From an uncultured Cocleimonas sp. (GTDB lineage Bacteria > Pseudomonadota > Gammaproteobacteria > Thiotrichales > Thiotrichaceae), in the NCBI GenBank assembly GCA_938041705.1, contig CALISP010000097.1:1-14704 (forward strand): DNA of 14,704 nucleotides, read 5' to 3'. The notes under the pieces are model-generated. The model saw only the letters and a program-made list of their open reading frames with translations, ran no database searches and was not told the DNA's origin. The position numbers and the translations under genes were made by a program. Of the stretch, positions 12,736 to 14,704 are shown piece after piece. Numbering within the stretch: position 1 is the stretch's first letter; each line of letters begins with the position of its first letter.

Positions 12736-12882
12736 CAGTTAATAATAACATCATTCAGTAATAAAAAAGCATATCTAAAGCCGTACATAATCCACATATT
12801 TTCATCTTTATCTTCCTTTATAGCTTGTTATTGACGGCAAGTGCATTATGCTCAAAGACTTGTTTTTTAAAATGGTGATAGT
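12736..12882. other. Divergent birA/rnd promoter region
   Basis: A 147-base AT-rich spacer with the birA start at one end and the rnd start at the other. TTGACG at 12831-12836 and CATTAT at 12844-12849 are promoter-like but too close together to form one promoter. No hairpin or operator stands out. Confidence 0.3.
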
Positions 12883-14028
12883 GTGTTTGAAGTAATCAAT
12901 ACAACGCAGGATTTACAGACTTTTGTTGCGAAGATCAAAGATGCTAAATGGCTTGCGATTGATACGGAGTTTTTACGTGAAAAAACGTACTATGCCAAAC
13001 TGTGTTTAATTCAAGTCGAAGCAGATGGACATCGCGCCTGTGTTGACCCATTAGCGATAGATGATCTTTCTGTTTTTGCAGAGCTAATGCACAATCCAGA
13101 TATTATTAAGGTGTTGCACGCGGCTCATCAAGATCTCGAAATCTTACTAGAAATGACGGGTAAAGTGCCTGCCCCAATTTTTGATACACAAGTCGCCGCA
13201 TCTGTTTTAGGTATTGGTGATCAAATGGGTTATGCCCGTTTGGTAGAAAGCATGCTTGGTGTCAGTTTAGCAAAAACACAATCCCGTACAGATTGGTCAA
13301 AACGACCATTGCGTGATGCACAACTCGAATATGCGATTGATGATGTGCGTTATCTAGCGCAAATATATCCTATGATGGTTGAACAGTTAGAATCACAGGA
13401 TCGCTTGTATTGGCTGGATAAAGACTTTGCTAAAGCAACTAATCCAGAAACTTATGCTGCAAATGCTAGTGAACGTTGGAAAAAAGTAAAAGGTAATCAA
13501 ATTTTAAAACGTCCTCAGTTAGCTATTCTAAGAGAGCTAGCGGCATGGCGAGAAGAACGCGCTGAAAAATCAGATCGTCCACGTAAGTGGATTTTGAGTG
13601 ACGATATTTTACTCGATATGGCACGTCAACAGCCAAGTACTGCTGATGCGATTAGAGAAATCAGAGGCATCAATCCAGACAGGTCACAAAAGCACCACGA
13701 TACTTGGTTGGCATTAATCAAAAAAGGTAAAGACACACCAGAAGCTGAATGGCCAGAGCTCTCAAGAGCGAATAAGCCAAGCCCAAATCAGAATGCGCTG
13801 ATAGATCTATTGATGTTAGTGATTCAAATACAAGCCAAAAAGCACAAAATTACAGCCGCAGTTATAGCTACTAGAAAGCGCGTTGCTGATATGGTTATTT
13901 CAGGAGAAACCAGTATTTCTGAAGATTGGCGTGGTGCATTAGTAAATGATGAAATCGAAGCAATAATTGCAGGTGAATTATTTATTGGCAAAGAGAAGGA
14001 TATTGTCACTTTGATCAAAGCATCTTGA
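12883..14028 (+). CDS. rnd: Ribonuclease D
   Basis: A 3'-to-5' exoribonuclease that trims tRNA precursors and other small RNAs. The DEDDy catalytic residues are all present: Asp27 and Glu29 (IDTEF), Asp84 (HQDLE), Tyr150 and Asp154 (YAIDDVRY). These are each one position from E. coli numbering. An HRDC domain follows (about 211-285: RPQLAILRELAAWREERAEK), then a second, more diverged helical region to the end. The 381 residues compare with 375 in E. coli. The start is GTG at 12883; no in-frame ATG lies just upstream, and VFEVINTTQDL fits the family N-terminus. E. coli rnd also has a non-ATG start. It diverges from birA, and prlC follows 131 bases later on the same strand. Confidence 0.95.
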   Translation: MFEVINTTQDLQTFVAKIKDAKWLAIDTEFLREKTYYAKLCLIQVEADGHRACVDPLAIDDLSVFAELMHNPDIIKVLHAAHQDLEILLEMTGKVPAPIFDTQVAASVLGIGDQMGYARLVESMLGVSLAKTQSRTDWSKRPLRDAQLEYAIDDVRYLAQIYPMMVEQLESQDRLYWLDKDFAKATNPETYAANASERWKKVKGNQILKRPQLAILRELAAWREERAEKSDRPRKWILSDDILLDMARQQPSTADAIREIRGINPDRSQKHHDTWLALIKKGKDTPEAEWPELSRANKPSPNQNALIDLLMLVIQIQAKKHKITAAVIATRKRVADMVISGETSISEDWRGALVNDEIEAIIAGELFIGKEKDIVTLIKAS

Positions 14029-14114
14029 AATTGATTTAGACTAATCCAATATAGTAATTATCAACGTATGTACTTAAGTTAAAAAACGTAATAATTAAGA
14101 TAACCTCATAATTC

Positions 14115-14140
14115 AAGACAGCATAAGACAACTCAAGACA
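14115..14140 (+). repeat. Three AAGACA direct repeats at 10-base spacing
   Basis: AAGACA occurs at 14115-14120, 14125-14130 and 14135-14140, exactly one helical turn apart. The first and third are extended to TCAAGACA. They lie just upstream of the prlC ATG, in the rnd-prlC spacer, where no terminator is visible. Confidence 0.55.
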
Positions 14141-14159
14141 AGTAATAAGAAGATAAAAT

Positions 14160-14704
14160 ATGAAATCAATTGATCAAAACCCATTGTTAAATATCGCAGA
14201 CCTGCCTGACTTTCCTCAGATTAACGCTGAGCACATTGAACCAGCCTTGGATGAATTATTAAAATCTAGTCGTGATTTAACTGAATCATTGTTAAAAAAT
14301 AACAGCGAATATACTTGGGATAACCTGATCGAGCCTTTAGAAAAAGCAGATAACGAACTTGAGCGCATGTGGTCACCCATTAGTCATATGAATGGAGTCG
14401 TGAATACACCTGAACTGCGCGATGCTTATAATGGTTGTTTACCCAAGTTAAGTGAATACAGCACTGAAATGGGTCAAAACAAAGCCTTGTTTGACGCAAT
14501 TCAACAGATTCAAAATAATCAAGATGCACTCGGCTTAGATGATGCACAGCGCAAATCGATTGAAGATTCGATTAAGGGTTTTAAATTGTCAGGTGTTGAT
14601 TTAGACGACGAGAAAAAACAACGATACGGCGATATTAGTAGTGAGTTATCAACAATAACATCAAATTATTCGGATAACGTTCTTGATGCGACAAATGCAT
14701 GGAC
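14160..14704 (+). CDS. prlC: Oligopeptidase A, N-terminal part (3' end outside the window)
   Basis: A cytoplasmic M3-family zinc metallopeptidase that degrades short peptides, including cleaved signal peptides. The ATG at 14160 opens a frame that stays open to the window end (181 codons). It reads NPLLNIADLPDFPQINAEHI, then YTWDNLIEPLEKAD, SPISHMNGVVNTPELRDAY, LPKLSEYSTEMGQ, FKLSGVDL and QRYGDISSELS, ending NVLDATNAW. These track E. coli PrlC block by block (NPLLTPFELPPFSKIQPEHV, SPVSHLNSVKNSPELREAY, LSEYS, NVLDAT). The HExxH zinc site would lie beyond the window, so catalytic competence cannot be judged. A weak AAGAAGA ribosome site precedes the ATG. Confidence 0.93.
   Translation, partial: MKSIDQNPLLNIADLPDFPQINAEHIEPALDELLKSSRDLTESLLKNNSEYTWDNLIEPLEKADNELERMWSPISHMNGVVNTPELRDAYNGCLPKLSEYSTEMGQNKALFDAIQQIQNNQDALGLDDAQRKSIEDSIKGFKLSGVDLDDEKKQRYGDISSELSTITSNYSDNVLDATNAW

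Noticed and set aside
1..14704. Mobile element, CRISPR array or defence island
   Set aside because: No transposase, integrase, terminal inverted repeats, target duplications or regularly spaced repeats were seen; gene content is mostly conserved core, and the four-copy motif is too short and scattered to be a CRISPR.

Overview
The window looks like chromosomal DNA of an AT-rich gammaproteobacterium. Nearly all the recognisable genes are conserved housekeeping genes typical of that class: RapA, 6S RNA, LexA, RNase D, the BirA/CoaX pair and the start of oligopeptidase A. The genus cannot be named from the sequence alone. A type III glutamine synthetase and a short (type I) QueF set it apart from the enteric model species. 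I see no phage, insertion sequence, CRISPR array or recognisable defence cassette.

Layout, left to right. The 5' part of a secreted DUF4124 protein (minus strand, cut by the window edge) diverges from a small DUF4870 membrane protein. A small protein of unknown function with a phospholipase A2-like Cys..His-Asp motif (minus) diverges from an M50-family membrane metalloprotease (plus). A DUF815 P-loop ATPase (minus) diverges from the type III glutamine synthetase glnN (plus). The space between these two holds a clear sigma-54 promoter and an almost perfect NtrC operator, so this is a nitrogen-regulated locus. After a strong intrinsic terminator comes rapA (plus), which converges on queF (minus). 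lexA (minus) lies upstream of queF and has its own readable promoter. A roughly 580-base gap follows, whose right-hand part encodes 6S RNA (ssrS, plus). The rest is a tight minus-strand operon, birA-coaX-SPOR protein, and then the plus-strand genes rnd and prlC (truncated by the window end).

How the parts relate. RapA, 6S RNA and LexA all act on transcription: polymerase recycling, sigma-70 holoenzyme sequestration and SOS repression. glnN is wired to nitrogen limitation through sigma-54/NtrC. BirA and CoaX serve the biotin and coenzyme A cofactors, QueF serves queuosine in tRNA, and Rnd serves tRNA 3' maturation.

The least explained signal is a short dispersed motif, ACACC-YCC-YTACTTTT. It occurs three times with exact spacing and once with a 6-base insertion, each time in the sense direction 20 to 130 bases downstream of a stop codon. 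Other items worth a second look are the LexA with a divergent DNA-binding helix and a direct-repeat candidate operator, the three 10-bp-phased AAGACA repeats just before prlC, and several strong hairpins between genes.
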